DNA of 64,000 nucleotides from Dyadobacter sp. 676. GTDB taxonomy: Bacteria > Bacteroidota > Bacteroidia > Cytophagales > Spirosomataceae. The DNA lies in NCBI RefSeq assembly GCF_040448675.1, contig NZ_CP159289.1, positions 2,542,001 through 2,606,000 on the forward strand, given 5' to 3'. The notes beneath the pieces are model-generated. The model saw only the letters and a list, made by a program, of their open reading frames with translations. It did not search any database and was not told where the DNA came from. The position numbers and the translations under genes are program-made. Shown here piece after piece: positions 36,802 through 46,186 of this stretch (within the stretch, counting starts at the first letter, position 1; every line of letters begins with the position of its first letter).

Positions 36802-39800
36802 ATGAAAAATACCGATACCAATCAATGGTTGCTCCGAATGAGGGGCATCCGTAACTCTCTATTGCTCCTGCCCGCGCTCGCAAGCCCTGTGATTGTGAAC
36901 GCAGCCCTCGCCAACTCCGGAATCACTGTTACTGCCCGTATCGATAAAACCCTCAAAGGAAAAGTAACCGACAAAGAAACCGGCGACGGTCTTCCGGGGG
37001 TAAACGTTGTTGTAAAAGGCACCAGCAGTGGTACCACCACCGACGGAGAAGGTAACTATACGCTTTCTGTCCCCGACAATGCGACGCTGGTTTTCAGCTT
37101 TGTAGGTTATATCAGCCAGGAACTTCCCGTCGGTAACCGCACAACACTCGACGTTTCGCTGGCTTCCGATTCCAAGGCGCTTAGCGAAGTGGTCGTGATC
37201 GGGTACGGTACCGCGAAGAAATCCGATCTTACCGGATCGGTAGGTTCCGTGAAAGAAGAACAACTGAGGGAACGCCCGGCGCCTTCGTTGAACCAGGCTT
37301 TGCAGGGTAAAATCTCCGGTGTGCAGGTGAACGTGAACTCGGGCCGCCCGGGTGGTCGCGCCAACGTGCGTATCCGTGGTTTCAGCTCCATCAACTCGTC
37401 AAACAACCCGTTGTACGTGGTGGACGGTGTAATGCTTCCGCAAGGTAACCAGAACCAGCAGAGCCAGGCGATCGACTTCATTAACCCGAACGACATCGTG
37501 TCGGTGGAGGTGTTGAAAGATGCGTCGTCGACCGCGATTTATGGTGCCCGTGGTGCCAACGGTGTGATCATGATTACCACCAAAAGAGGTAAATCCGGCG
37601 AAAGCCAGATCACTTACGGTCTTGACCTGAGCGTACCTACCGCAGGCCCCAAAAGAGCGAAAGTGCTGAACGCCAAGCAATATATGGAGGTGGAAGATCT
37701 CGCCTACAAGAACATGGAGAAATTCGATCCGGAAGGTTGGAACGCAGGCAAATACAAGAGCCACGATCCGCTTGTGCGTCGCGCCCAACTGGCAGCGGCT
37801 CATCCGGACGTATTCACCAAGAATGCCGACGGTACATTCTCGCCTAACTACGACACCGACTGGTTCCGCGAGTCGACTCAGAACCGTGTTTCCCAAAACC
37901 ACCAGTTGGGTTTCAGCGGCGGTAATGAGAGAACGACCTATTCGTTGTCGCTAAACTACCGCGACGACCAGGGTCTGATCAAAACGTCCTACCTGAAACG
38001 TTATGCTACCCGTTTCAGCATCGACGACCAGGTGAAAAAATGGTTGCGCTTAGGGGGTACTTTGAGCTACAACAACCAGGCCGAAAACCTGGTCGACATC
38101 AACGACGCGGTACCTCGCCAGATGGTGGAAGACTTCCCTTTCCTGCCTGTTAAATGGCCGGATGGCTCCTACGCCAACAACCGCGATTATCCGGGTGCGG
38201 AAGGTTCGTTCAGCTCGGTACACCGCTTAATGGGACGTAAATACAACCTGAATACGCAAACTACCCTGGGTAGCCTTTACGGAAACATTACCCTTGCAAA
38301 AGGACTTGAATTCCGTTCGGTATTGGGTGTTAACGTGATCAACCAGGAGGTTAACCAGTCGCAGACCCGTACATTGACGCCTAACGAGCTCGGCACCGCC
38401 AGAAAAGAAACGAGAAAAGAGACATTCTGGTCGTGGGAAAACTTGTTGACCTACAACAAAACATTTGGTATCCACTCGATCAATGCCCTCGCCGGTATTT
38501 CATGGCAGGAAACCAATGTCACCACAACCGGCGTAGGTGCCCAGAACTTCTCTACCGACTATTACGGATTCGATAACCTCGCTGCCGGATCGGTAGCGCC
38601 GTCGTCCAACCCTTACGTGTCAGGTGCGTCGCGTTTCGCATTTAACTCGTACTTCGGTCGTTTGAACTATACGTTACTCGACAAATACCTTTTGACAGTA
38701 ACCGGTCGCGCGGATGGATCTTCCAAATTCGGAAAGGACAACAGGTTTGCATTCTTTCCATCGGCCGCCCTTGCGTGGAAAGTATCTGACGAAGAGTTTC
38801 TCAAAGGTAATCCTGTCATTTCAAGCCTGAAACTTCGTACAAGCTACGGTTTGACCGGTAACTCGGAGATTCCTCCGTATTCGTCACTCGGCTTGCTGAG
38901 ATCCAACTACGCGGCGGTTTACGGCGATACGCGTGTCGGAGGAACCGGCATCAACAGGCTTGCCAACAACGATTTGCGCTGGGAAAAAACCGCTCAGACA
39001 GACGGCGGTCTGGAGATCAGCTTCTTCAAAGGAAGGATCTCCCTCGAAGCGGACTACTACTATCGTAAAACTACCGACATGCTTCTCGATGCCCCCGTAC
39101 CACGCACCAGCGGCTATGCGACGATCAGAAAGAACATTGGTTCGATGGAAAACAAAGGTTTCGAGTTTGGCTTGAACACCGTCAATATCGAAAAGGAAAA
39201 CTTCTCGTGGAATACCAGCTTCAACATCTCGTTCAACAGGAACAAGGTATTGACACTGGCAACGCCTGCGGATATCTTCGGCGTGGGCGGGCCTTCGATC
39301 ACCAACCAGACCAGCGTGATCCGCATCGGCGAACCCGTGGGCGCATTCTGGGGACTCACACGCCTTGGAACATGGAGCGAAGCGGAAAGGGATGAGGCTG
39401 CTAAATTCACCAGCTACCGTGGTAACCTGAAAATGCTGCCGGGCGACATCAAGTACAAAGACGTGAATGGCGACAACGCGATCACCGACGCGGACCGGGG
39501 CATTATCGGTAACGGTTCACCCAAAGGATGGGGGTCACTTTCGAACAACCTGCGTTTCGGGAACTTCGACCTGACACTCGACCTGCAATTCTCCTACGGA
39601 AACGACCTGATGGACATGAACCTGCACGCCAGCGAAGACCGCCAGGCATTGGCCAACAGCTACACGACCGTGCTGGATGCATGGAGACCTGACCACCAGA
39701 ACACAATGATCGCACAGATCCGTGATACGAAGGCTGGCTATGTTACCAACGTGGATACCCGCTGGATTTTCGACGGCTCATTCATTCGTGGACGCAACCT

Positions 39801-40032
39801 GTTGCTCGGCTACAACTTCCCGTCCGAAATCGCCAGCAAGCTGAAACTGAGCAAGCTGAGACTTTACGTATCGGCTCAGAACTTCTTCATTATCAGCAAA
39901 TATCCGTTCGGAGATCCGGAGCAAACCCCTATCCGCGGTGGCGACGCCGACAACGTATTCTCACAGGGGATGATCTGGCACAGCTATCCTAAACCAACCA
40001 CTTACCTGGGAGGTCTGCAGATCGCATTCTAA
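36802..40032 (+). CDS. SusC/RagA family TonB-linked outer membrane protein (PUL 2)
   Basis: A 1076-residue transporter. It has a CarboxypepD-like domain ('LKGKVTDKETGDGLPGVNVVV', about 55-130), a TonB box region 'LSEVVVIGYGTAKKSDLTGS', and a plug with 'GVQVNVNSGRPGG', 'VRIRGFSSINSSNNPLYVV' and 'VEVLKDASSTAIYGARGANG'. The barrel ends in 'YLGGLQIAF'. It is paired with SusD 26 bp downstream, and the intact pair lies just after the decayed paralogous pair at 34236-36180. It imports an unknown oligosaccharide or other nutrient. Confidence 0.96.
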   Translation: MKNTDTNQWLLRMRGIRNSLLLLPALASPVIVNAALANSGITVTARIDKTLKGKVTDKETGDGLPGVNVVVKGTSSGTTTDGEGNYTLSVPDNATLVFSFVGYISQELPVGNRTTLDVSLASDSKALSEVVVIGYGTAKKSDLTGSVGSVKEEQLRERPAPSLNQALQGKISGVQVNVNSGRPGGRANVRIRGFSSINSSNNPLYVVDGVMLPQGNQNQQSQAIDFINPNDIVSVEVLKDASSTAIYGARGANGVIMITTKRGKSGESQITYGLDLSVPTAGPKRAKVLNAKQYMEVEDLAYKNMEKFDPEGWNAGKYKSHDPLVRRAQLAAAHPDVFTKNADGTFSPNYDTDWFRESTQNRVSQNHQLGFSGGNERTTYSLSLNYRDDQGLIKTSYLKRYATRFSIDDQVKKWLRLGGTLSYNNQAENLVDINDAVPRQMVEDFPFLPVKWPDGSYANNRDYPGAEGSFSSVHRLMGRKYNLNTQTTLGSLYGNITLAKGLEFRSVLGVNVINQEVNQSQTRTLTPNELGTARKETRKETFWSWENLLTYNKTFGIHSINALAGISWQETNVTTTGVGAQNFSTDYYGFDNLAAGSVAPSSNPYVSGASRFAFNSYFGRLNYTLLDKYLLTVTGRADGSSKFGKDNRFAFFPSAALAWKVSDEEFLKGNPVISSLKLRTSYGLTGNSEIPPYSSLGLLRSNYAAVYGDTRVGGTGINRLANNDLRWEKTAQTDGGLEISFFKGRISLEADYYYRKTTDMLLDAPVPRTSGYATIRKNIGSMENKGFEFGLNTVNIEKENFSWNTSFNISFNRNKVLTLATPADIFGVGGPSITNQTSVIRIGEPVGAFWGLTRLGTWSEAERDEAAKFTSYRGNLKMLPGDIKYKDVNGDNAITDADRGIIGNGSPKGWGSLSNNLRFGNFDLTLDLQFSYGNDLMDMNLHASEDRQALANSYTTVLDAWRPDHQNTMIAQIRDTKAGYVTNVDTRWIFDGSFIRGRNLLLGYNFPSEIASKLKLSKLRLYVSAQNFFIISKYPFGDPEQTPIRGGDADNVFSQGMIWHSYPKPTTYLGGLQIAF

Positions 40033-40058
40033 CAACCGGAACCGTTGTACCATCAAAA

Positions 40059-41639
40059 ATGAATTTCAGCATGAAACTAAATAATAAGAACCTTTATAAG
40101 CTAATGCTCTGCGGGGCGATCCTGCTGGGGCCGACAGCCTGCTCCGACTTCCTCGACGAGCAGGACCCGTCTAACCTTCAACCGGACGTATTCTACACCA
40201 TTCCTGACCACGCCGAAGCCGCTATCGCTGCGACTTATGCGGAAATGCGTTTCTTTGGCGATGGCGCGGGTATCTTTTCGGCCAACTGGCAGATGCTGGA
40301 AGCCCCTACCGGCACCGCTACTACCGAAACAGGCCAAAACTCCGACCTGAACAACCTGTACGCCCTCATCTACGACGGCAACACAGGCCACATCAGCAAC
40401 TGGTGGAACGGCTTGTACCGCGTAATCGCGAACGCCAACCTGGCGATCGAAAAAATCCCCGGCATCCAATTCCCTGCCGCCAATGAGTCGCAGAAAGTGA
40501 AGCTGCTCGGCGAAGCACGTTTTCTTCGCGCCTGGGCCTATTTCTACGCGGTTAGATTGTGGGGCGATGTGCCGCTGATCACCAAGCCGCAGACTGTGGA
40601 GTCCGAGGATTTCTTCCCTTCGAGAGCACCACAGGAGGAAGTGTACAAGCTGATCGTAGAAGACCTCCTGGCTGCGGAGGCTGCCGGTTTCGCCGATTTT
40701 ACTACCAACGGACGTGTATCTAAAATGGCGGTGAAAGCTTATCTGGCGAAAGTGTACCTGACAATGGCCGGCTACCCGTTGCAAAAAGGACAGTCGCATT
40801 ACAAACTAGCGGCAGACAAAGCCCTCGAAGTGATCAATTATGCCAAAGCTAACCCTTCTACGCTGGGGCTGTTCCCGACTTACAAGGAGTTACACGACGA
40901 AAAACTGAAAAACCGCCTGGAACACCTGTTCCAGATCCAGTACAACACCGTGGTAGCCGGTTTCCCGTTGAACGACTTCTTCCCGAACTTCAAGGCGGTA
41001 ACTTATGCAGGGCCCAGCGGAACCGGTAGCACAGTGCCTACACGGTCGTTCTACGAATCGTATGAAACGGGTGACCTTCGTACGAAAGACCAGGAAGGCT
41101 GGTTCTACACCACCTATTATACCAATGGTACCGGCGAGAAATTTGACCTGGGCGCTCCATACGTGTTCAAATACTTCAACATCGCTGCATTGGGTGGCCC
41201 AGGTATTACCCCTACCCGCCTGAATAACCTGAACGTAAACCAGATGCGCTATGCGGACGTGCTGTTGATGTATGCAGAAGCGCAGGCCGAATTAGGTACG
41301 GTTAATACGGAGGCTTACGAAGCTTACAAGGCTATCCGCGATCGTGCGAAGCTGAAAACACCTGCAATCGGTACATTTACTCCTGCTACTTTCAAAGAGG
41401 CGGTATGGCGCGAACGCTGGTACGAATTCGCCTATGAAGGCATTACCTGGTTCGATATGGTACGGCTGCGTAAAGTGTTCAACGAGCAAACCAAAGGTTT
41501 CGACAACTTCGTTGGACACAAAAACATGAACGTGAGCGGCGGTGCGGCATTGCAGGAAAAACACCTGCTGTTCCCGCTGGGTATCCAGGAAATGAAGAAC
41601 AACCCGAACCTGAAACCTCAGAATCCAGGGTATAACTAG
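40059..41639 (+). CDS. SusD/RagB family nutrient-binding lipoprotein (PUL 2)
   Basis: A 526-residue lipoprotein with lipobox region 'LLGPTAC', then SDFLDEQDPSNLQPD. It has the SusD helices 'EARFLRAWAYFYAVRLWGDVPL' and 'DVLLMYAEAQAELG', and the C-terminal 'WRERWYEFAYEGITWFDMVRLRKV', the usual RagB/SusD ending. An alternative ATG at 40071 would drop four residues. It is the lid of the SusC at 36802, and a terminator follows at 41660-41695. Confidence 0.95.
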   Translation: MNFSMKLNNKNLYKLMLCGAILLGPTACSDFLDEQDPSNLQPDVFYTIPDHAEAAIAATYAEMRFFGDGAGIFSANWQMLEAPTGTATTETGQNSDLNNLYALIYDGNTGHISNWWNGLYRVIANANLAIEKIPGIQFPAANESQKVKLLGEARFLRAWAYFYAVRLWGDVPLITKPQTVESEDFFPSRAPQEEVYKLIVEDLLAAEAAGFADFTTNGRVSKMAVKAYLAKVYLTMAGYPLQKGQSHYKLAADKALEVINYAKANPSTLGLFPTYKELHDEKLKNRLEHLFQIQYNTVVAGFPLNDFFPNFKAVTYAGPSGTGSTVPTRSFYESYETGDLRTKDQEGWFYTTYYTNGTGEKFDLGAPYVFKYFNIAALGGPGITPTRLNNLNVNQMRYADVLLMYAEAQAELGTVNTEAYEAYKAIRDRAKLKTPAIGTFTPATFKEAVWRERWYEFAYEGITWFDMVRLRKVFNEQTKGFDNFVGHKNMNVSGGAALQEKHLLFPLGIQEMKNNPNLKPQNPGYN

Positions 41640-41659
41640 TATTTTCTTATCTGCTTTAT

Positions 41660-41695
41660 AAAAGCCGGCCTTCACTTGGAGGCTGGCTTTTTTCG
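41660..41695 (+). terminator. Terminator of the PUL 2 SusC/SusD operon
   Basis: AAAAGCCGGCCT (41660-41671) and AGGCTGGCTTTT (41680-41691) form a near-perfect stem followed by T residues. It is 21 bp after the SusD stop. Confidence 0.85.
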
Positions 41696-41769
41696 TTCTT
41701 ATGCCAAAGCCCAGCCCCGAAAGTCATTTTCTTTTATATTCACGGTCCGAGCTTTAACAATCAACTGCG

Positions 41770-43833
41770 ATGTTGGAAAGGATTTACGTTCCGGTCAGCC
41801 GGCTTGTCGTTTGTAAGTTAGCCCTGCTTTGCCTGGTGGCGGGGCCGGTGCGAGTGTATGCGCAACTGGTTATTACAAGTCCTGTCACAAACCAGGTTAT
41901 GCAGCGCGATCCTTCGGGCACTGCTTCCATTTACATCACCGCCTACGCACATTATCCCTATTCCCGCATCGTCGCCACATTGCAACCGGTCGGGGGCAAT
42001 CCCAACGGCATGTACGAGCAGGAGTTTGATCAAACCCGGCTGACCCAGGGATTTTTACACACCTCGTTCACCGCTCCTACCGGCTGGTACCGCCTCAAAC
42101 TGACCGCCACTGCGGCCAACGGCATATCCGACTCCGCGATTGTCGACCGCGTGGGTGTAGGCGAAGTATTCCTCGTAGCCGGCAATTCCAACGCGATGGG
42201 TCTGCCCGACCTCGGAGCCAAAGACGCTTCGGCCAATGTAATTTCCTTTAATGCACTGAATAAATCGCTCAACACCGAAAATATCACCGTCGCACCGGAT
42301 GGCCCTATGCCCGCGCCGTCGTTCGAAATATTGAAAAGCAGCAACAATATCTTTCCAAATGGCGAAACTTCCTGGTATTGGGGCGAATTAGGGGAGATGT
42401 TGTTCCAAAGGTGGAAAACGCCGGTGCTGTTTTTCAATACAGCCTGGGCAGCCGCCAATGCCGAAAACTACCGCGACGCCGCTTCGGGCAAGGATGCTTA
42501 CAATTTATATGTAGGCAAATTCTGGCCTAACCGGCAGCCTTACAGTAATATCGTCAATACAATGCATTACATGACCTCGCTCACGGGCGTGAGAGCGGTG
42601 CTATGGTCGCACGGGGAGAATGACGCACAGCAGGGTGTCAGGGAAGACCTATATTTCGAAGGGATCAGGACACTGATTCAGAACAGCCGCAGGGACACCG
42701 GTTATAACGTGGCCTGGTACATTGCCCGCAATTCGGCCAGCAACCAATTGCAGGACGGTTACCCGCCGGTGCTAAACGCGCAAAACCGGTTGATAGCCCT
42801 GTCCGGTTTCAATGCCTTTCCCGGCCCCGACCTCGACACCATCCAAATTCCCCGTCCGGCTTCGGCGCATTTTGAAAATGTCCCCGGCGGCATTCAGGGG
42901 CTTACATTGACAGCCACGGCCTGGAACCGGAGCCTGGCCGACACCACCATCGCCAGGACCATTCCTTTACAGCCGGCATATGCGCTACATACAGGCGTAA
43001 CGCCCGCCCGCGCGTATCCGAATGCGACTTTTGACCTTCCATTCGCAATCACGGGCAATGCGCCTTCGCCATTCCAAATAAATGCGGAGTTGCTCGATGG
43101 CGCCGGCCAGTTTATAACCTTTGTCGGCGCAGGTGACGGCAGCCCGTTGCGCATTCATCTACCCGCCGATCTCACCGACGGCATTTACCGTATCCGGCTC
43201 ACCGGCCTTAGCCCCATCATCCCCGGAAGCGTTTCGCAACCATTTTCTGTCGAAAGTACATCCCGCACGATCGAATATGTGAATACCATCGGCGCCCGCG
43301 CCTTGAACGACGACGTCAGGATAACGTGGGTCATCGCGCCCGTACCGGGCCTGGCCTCGATGATCGTCCAGAAAACGACCGACGGAATCCATTACAATGA
43401 CCTCGAAAGTTTCCCGGCTCCGGCGTCCAATGAGTCGGGGGTATTTGGATATACCGACAGCAACGCGGGCAGCGGGACAATTTTTTACAGGATCAGGATG
43501 GTGTATACCAATGGCTCCGTCGGTTATTCAACCATCATAGCCCTGTTCCGTAACGGTGCCCCGGCGCCGTTGACCGTCTTTCCGAACCCGGTAACACAGC
43601 AGCAGTTTTTCATTATGCCAGCCGACGCGCCCGGTAGCCCGGCAACTTCCCAAACGACCGTTATCTGCCGGCTTTTCGACGCCGCCGGCCGGGAACATCC
43701 CATCTACATTTCAACCCATGATGCGGTAGGCCTTTTATCCGTGCGCCCGCGTTACGCATTACCCGCAGGAAAGTATGTTGTCCGGGTGATTACCGCCGGG
43801 CGGAGCCGTGCGCAAAGCGTCATATTTCATTGA
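41770..43833 (+). CDS. Secreted SASA-like esterase with type IX secretion domain
   Basis: A 687-residue secreted protein. An Ig-like domain comes first. The SGNH/SASA core follows, with Ser in 'FLVAGNSNAMGLPD' (block I), 'WSHGENDAQQG' and a later 'ASAHFENV' that could hold the catalytic His. Two more Ig-like beta domains follow (about 375-520), then a C-terminal T9SS type A sorting domain starting 'LTVFPNPV' and ending 'VIFH'. Sialate O-acetylesterase-like enzymes remove acetyl groups from glycans, which would suit a PUL. No pathway partner is shown, and 'GNSN' replaces the more usual 'GQSN'. Confidence 0.8.
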   Translation: MLERIYVPVSRLVVCKLALLCLVAGPVRVYAQLVITSPVTNQVMQRDPSGTASIYITAYAHYPYSRIVATLQPVGGNPNGMYEQEFDQTRLTQGFLHTSFTAPTGWYRLKLTATAANGISDSAIVDRVGVGEVFLVAGNSNAMGLPDLGAKDASANVISFNALNKSLNTENITVAPDGPMPAPSFEILKSSNNIFPNGETSWYWGELGEMLFQRWKTPVLFFNTAWAAANAENYRDAASGKDAYNLYVGKFWPNRQPYSNIVNTMHYMTSLTGVRAVLWSHGENDAQQGVREDLYFEGIRTLIQNSRRDTGYNVAWYIARNSASNQLQDGYPPVLNAQNRLIALSGFNAFPGPDLDTIQIPRPASAHFENVPGGIQGLTLTATAWNRSLADTTIARTIPLQPAYALHTGVTPARAYPNATFDLPFAITGNAPSPFQINAELLDGAGQFITFVGAGDGSPLRIHLPADLTDGIYRIRLTGLSPIIPGSVSQPFSVESTSRTIEYVNTIGARALNDDVRITWVIAPVPGLASMIVQKTTDGIHYNDLESFPAPASNESGVFGYTDSNAGSGTIFYRIRMVYTNGSVGYSTIIALFRNGAPAPLTVFPNPVTQQQFFIMPADAPGSPATSQTTVICRLFDAAGREHPIYISTHDAVGLLSVRPRYALPAGKYVVRVITAGRSRAQSVIFH

Positions 43834-43933
43834 AAATAAATCTACTTTCTTAATAATCAACCCGTTCCAACTATTGCCACAACGAATGTGTCATCAGGTC
43901 GATACTCCGTTCCAAACCGCAAACCCCGGTCCT

Positions 43934-44932
43934 ATGAAAAGATTGCTACTCTTTCTGTTCTTCCTGACATTGCTGAATGCATGCAAAAAAGACACCGATA
44001 GCCCCGTTCCACTCGAAGTTTCGGATGCCCGGTTGCAAGATTATCATATTATCTCCATCGCTTTTGACGCTTCCGGCACAGCCTGGCTGGGAACCCTCGG
44101 TCAAGGATTGATCCGATACAGCGGTACAAGTATCACCGTTTTTGATTCCACCAACTCCATTTTAAATAAGGCGGCGATCTGGGATATCGAAGTCGATCAA
44201 AAAGGAAATATCTGGCTCGGCACCGACGATCTTGTAAAATATGACGGTTCGAGATTTACCCGGTACGGCTCGGGGCAATACAACCTGCCGCGAAATCCAG
44301 TCCAGTCGGTAGCTATCGACGGGGCCGGTTATATCTGGTTTTCGGCCGGGGCATTCCGCCAAGGCGGGCTCGTGAAATACGATGGGCAGCATTTCAGCAC
44401 GTTTACGCCCGAAAACTCGGCGTTGCCGGGCAACCTCATCGCCGGTATCGCGATCGATCGGGAAAATACGGTTTGGGCCGCATTTAACGACGGCGTCTCC
44501 ACCACGTCGATAGCCCGGATCAGGAATGGCAAATGGGATATTTTCGGGGCAAAGGAATTCGGTTTTACGCCCTATTATTTTGGAAATATCGTTACCGACA
44601 AACAAAACCAATTGCTGGCCTCGATCAATTACGGCCTTTCGAGCACGATGGTCACCGGGCGGCCGCAAATGTTCCGGTTCAACGGACAATCGGCCAGTGT
44701 AATTAACCTCCCCGAGGAAGACAAGGTAATATATATGACCCGCCGCATTTTCGTTGACCGCGACAACCGCATTTGGGCATCATTTTCAAATGACAGGGAA
44801 TACGGTGTGTTCCAAAACGGGAAATGGGAACTCAAAGACCTCGACGAAAGCGACGGCATATTCGCCTTCGGGCAAAGTCCTGCCGGGGAAATATGGCTGG
44901 GAACGGGCAAGGGCATTTATATTTTGAAATAA
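43934..44932 (+). CDS. Two-component-regulator-propeller-like lipoprotein
   Basis: A 332-residue lipoprotein (lipobox LLNAC, then KKDTDSP). ATG 43934 gives the signal; the upstream frame from 43808 overlaps the previous gene. The rest is a beta-propeller of Reg_prop-like repeats: 'AWLGTLGQGLIRYSG', 'IWLGTDDLVKYDG', 'IWFSAGAFRQGGLVKYDG', 'VWAAFNDG' and 'IWLGTGKGIYIL'. No histidine kinase or DNA-binding domain is attached, so it is probably a stand-alone extracellular sensor or binding module. It may belong to PUL 2. Confidence 0.8.
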   Translation: MKRLLLFLFFLTLLNACKKDTDSPVPLEVSDARLQDYHIISIAFDASGTAWLGTLGQGLIRYSGTSITVFDSTNSILNKAAIWDIEVDQKGNIWLGTDDLVKYDGSRFTRYGSGQYNLPRNPVQSVAIDGAGYIWFSAGAFRQGGLVKYDGQHFSTFTPENSALPGNLIAGIAIDRENTVWAAFNDGVSTTSIARIRNGKWDIFGAKEFGFTPYYFGNIVTDKQNQLLASINYGLSSTMVTGRPQMFRFNGQSASVINLPEEDKVIYMTRRIFVDRDNRIWASFSNDREYGVFQNGKWELKDLDESDGIFAFGQSPAGEIWLGTGKGIYILK

Positions 44933-44937
44933 AAAAC

Positions 44938-44967
44938 GAAAGGCGGGCCGGTTAAAGCTCGCCTTTC
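44938..44967. terminator. Bidirectional terminator between convergent genes
   Basis: GAAAGGCGGGC (44938-44948) pairs with GCTCGCCTTTC (44957-44967) with one mismatch. It sits between the propeller lipoprotein (+) and the AIM24-like gene (-). Confidence 0.7.
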
Positions 44968-44987
44968 CATTGATATGCCGGTTGAGA

Positions 44988-45767
44988 TTAATCTTCAAAC
45001 AAACTACCCAACCCTCCGATTACCGAACCGCTTTCTTTGCGGGCATTGGGCCCGTAAACCGAAAGCCGCTGGATCAGTTTGGAAATCGGCATCGACTGGA
45101 TCCAGCAACGGCCTGTTCCGCGCAAAGTAGCCAGGAACATTCCTTCCCCACCGAATACCATCGATTTCAGGCCGCCCGAGCGTTGGATATCGAAACTCAG
45201 CGATTGCTCGAATGCCACCACGCAGCCGGTATCGATCCTTAGGGTTTCGTTGTTCAGCTGCCTCTCCATTACCACGCCGCCCGCGTGCACGAATGCCATC
45301 CCGTCGCCTTTCAGCTTTTGGAGGATGAAGCCTTCTCCGCCAAACAAGCCGGACCCGAAGCGCTGGTTGAAATGGATTTTCATGCTGGTACCCATTGCCG
45401 CGCAAAGGAAACCATCTTTCTGTACGATCAGCTCGTTGCTGTAAATTTTGGAAAGGTCGATCGGCATGATCGTGCCGGGGTAAGGTGCCGAGAATGCCAC
45501 TTTCTTTTTTCCAACGCCACGATTGGTAAAATGCGTCATAAACAGCGACTCGCCGGTAAGCAAGCGGCTTCCTGCCTGGAAAATCTTGCCCATAATGCTC
45601 TGGTTCGCTTCCGAGCCGTCGCCCATCTTGGTTTCGAACTGAATGCCGTCTTCCATGAAAAGCATGGCCCCAGCCTCCGCAATCACGGTTTCGTTCGGGT
45701 CCAGCTCGATTTCCACCACCTGGATATCGTCGCCGATGATTTTGTAATCGATTTCGTGTGAGATCAT
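44988..45767 (-). CDS. TIGR00266 / AIM24 family protein
   Basis: A 259-residue cytosolic beta-rich protein of the TIGR00266 family. It begins '[38 protein letters not shown]' and shows '[13 protein letters not shown]'-type and '[23 protein letters not shown]' stretches typical of the trimeric barrel. The family is widespread and its function is unclear; mitochondrial AIM24 relatives act in membrane organisation. No operon partners are obvious. Confidence 0.9.
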   Translation of the reverse strand: MISHEIDYKIIGDDIQVVEIELDPNETVIAEAGAMLFMEDGIQFETKMGDGSEANQSIMGKIFQAGSRLLTGESLFMTHFTNRGVGKKKVAFSAPYPGTIMPIDLSKIYSNELIVQKDGFLCAAMGTSMKIHFNQRFGSGLFGGEGFILQKLKGDGMAFVHAGGVVMERQLNNETLRIDTGCVVAFEQSLSFDIQRSGGLKSMVFGGEGMFLATLRGTGRCWIQSMPISKLIQRLSVYGPNARKESGSVIGGLGSLFED

Positions 45768-45822
45768 TTTTTCGTAAAAGGTTTTAAAGGTTGATCAAAA
45801 ACAAACTGCGTGGTCGGCCCCG

Positions 45823-46080
45823 CTATTCCTCCTCTTCTTCTTCCTCCTCGGAAGCCTTCCTTTTCGATTTCCGGGTTTTACGGCCGGGGATATCTTCCCG
45901 GTCGCGGAGCTTTTTATCATCCACATTTTTATTCAAAAATTCATTGATACGGTCCATATCGAAGCTCGTTGTGATTTCACCGAACGAGTTGATCTGGATA
46001 TCAAATCCTTCCAGGTCCTTGTGCACGCGTGGTTTTTCAGGGGCCGGCCTGGATGTTTCCGACTGTTTTTTCTTAGCCAT
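45823..46080 (-). CDS. Small charged hypothetical protein with poly-Glu tail
   Basis: An 85-residue protein, not recognised. The N-terminal half is basic and Pro-rich (MAKKKQSETSRPAPEKP). The centre 'LEGFDIQINSFGEITTSFDMDRINEFLNKNVDD' looks like a folded or helical segment. A basic KTRKSKRK stretch precedes the tail of eight glutamates. The frame is clean and has no overlap, and it sits between the AIM24-like and gltX genes with its own spacing. It is probably real but of unknown role. Confidence 0.7.
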   Translation of the reverse strand: MAKKKQSETSRPAPEKPRVHKDLEGFDIQINSFGEITTSFDMDRINEFLNKNVDDKKLRDREDIPGRKTRKSKRKASEEEEEEEE

Positions 46081-46186
46081 GTGTTTGATGCCAATGGTCC
46101 GCTACGCGGCCCGTTATTCACTTATTACGAAAATATGCAATGATCCCCGGGGTGCCAATTGTTTTTGATCCTGCGGTCGGCCCGGT

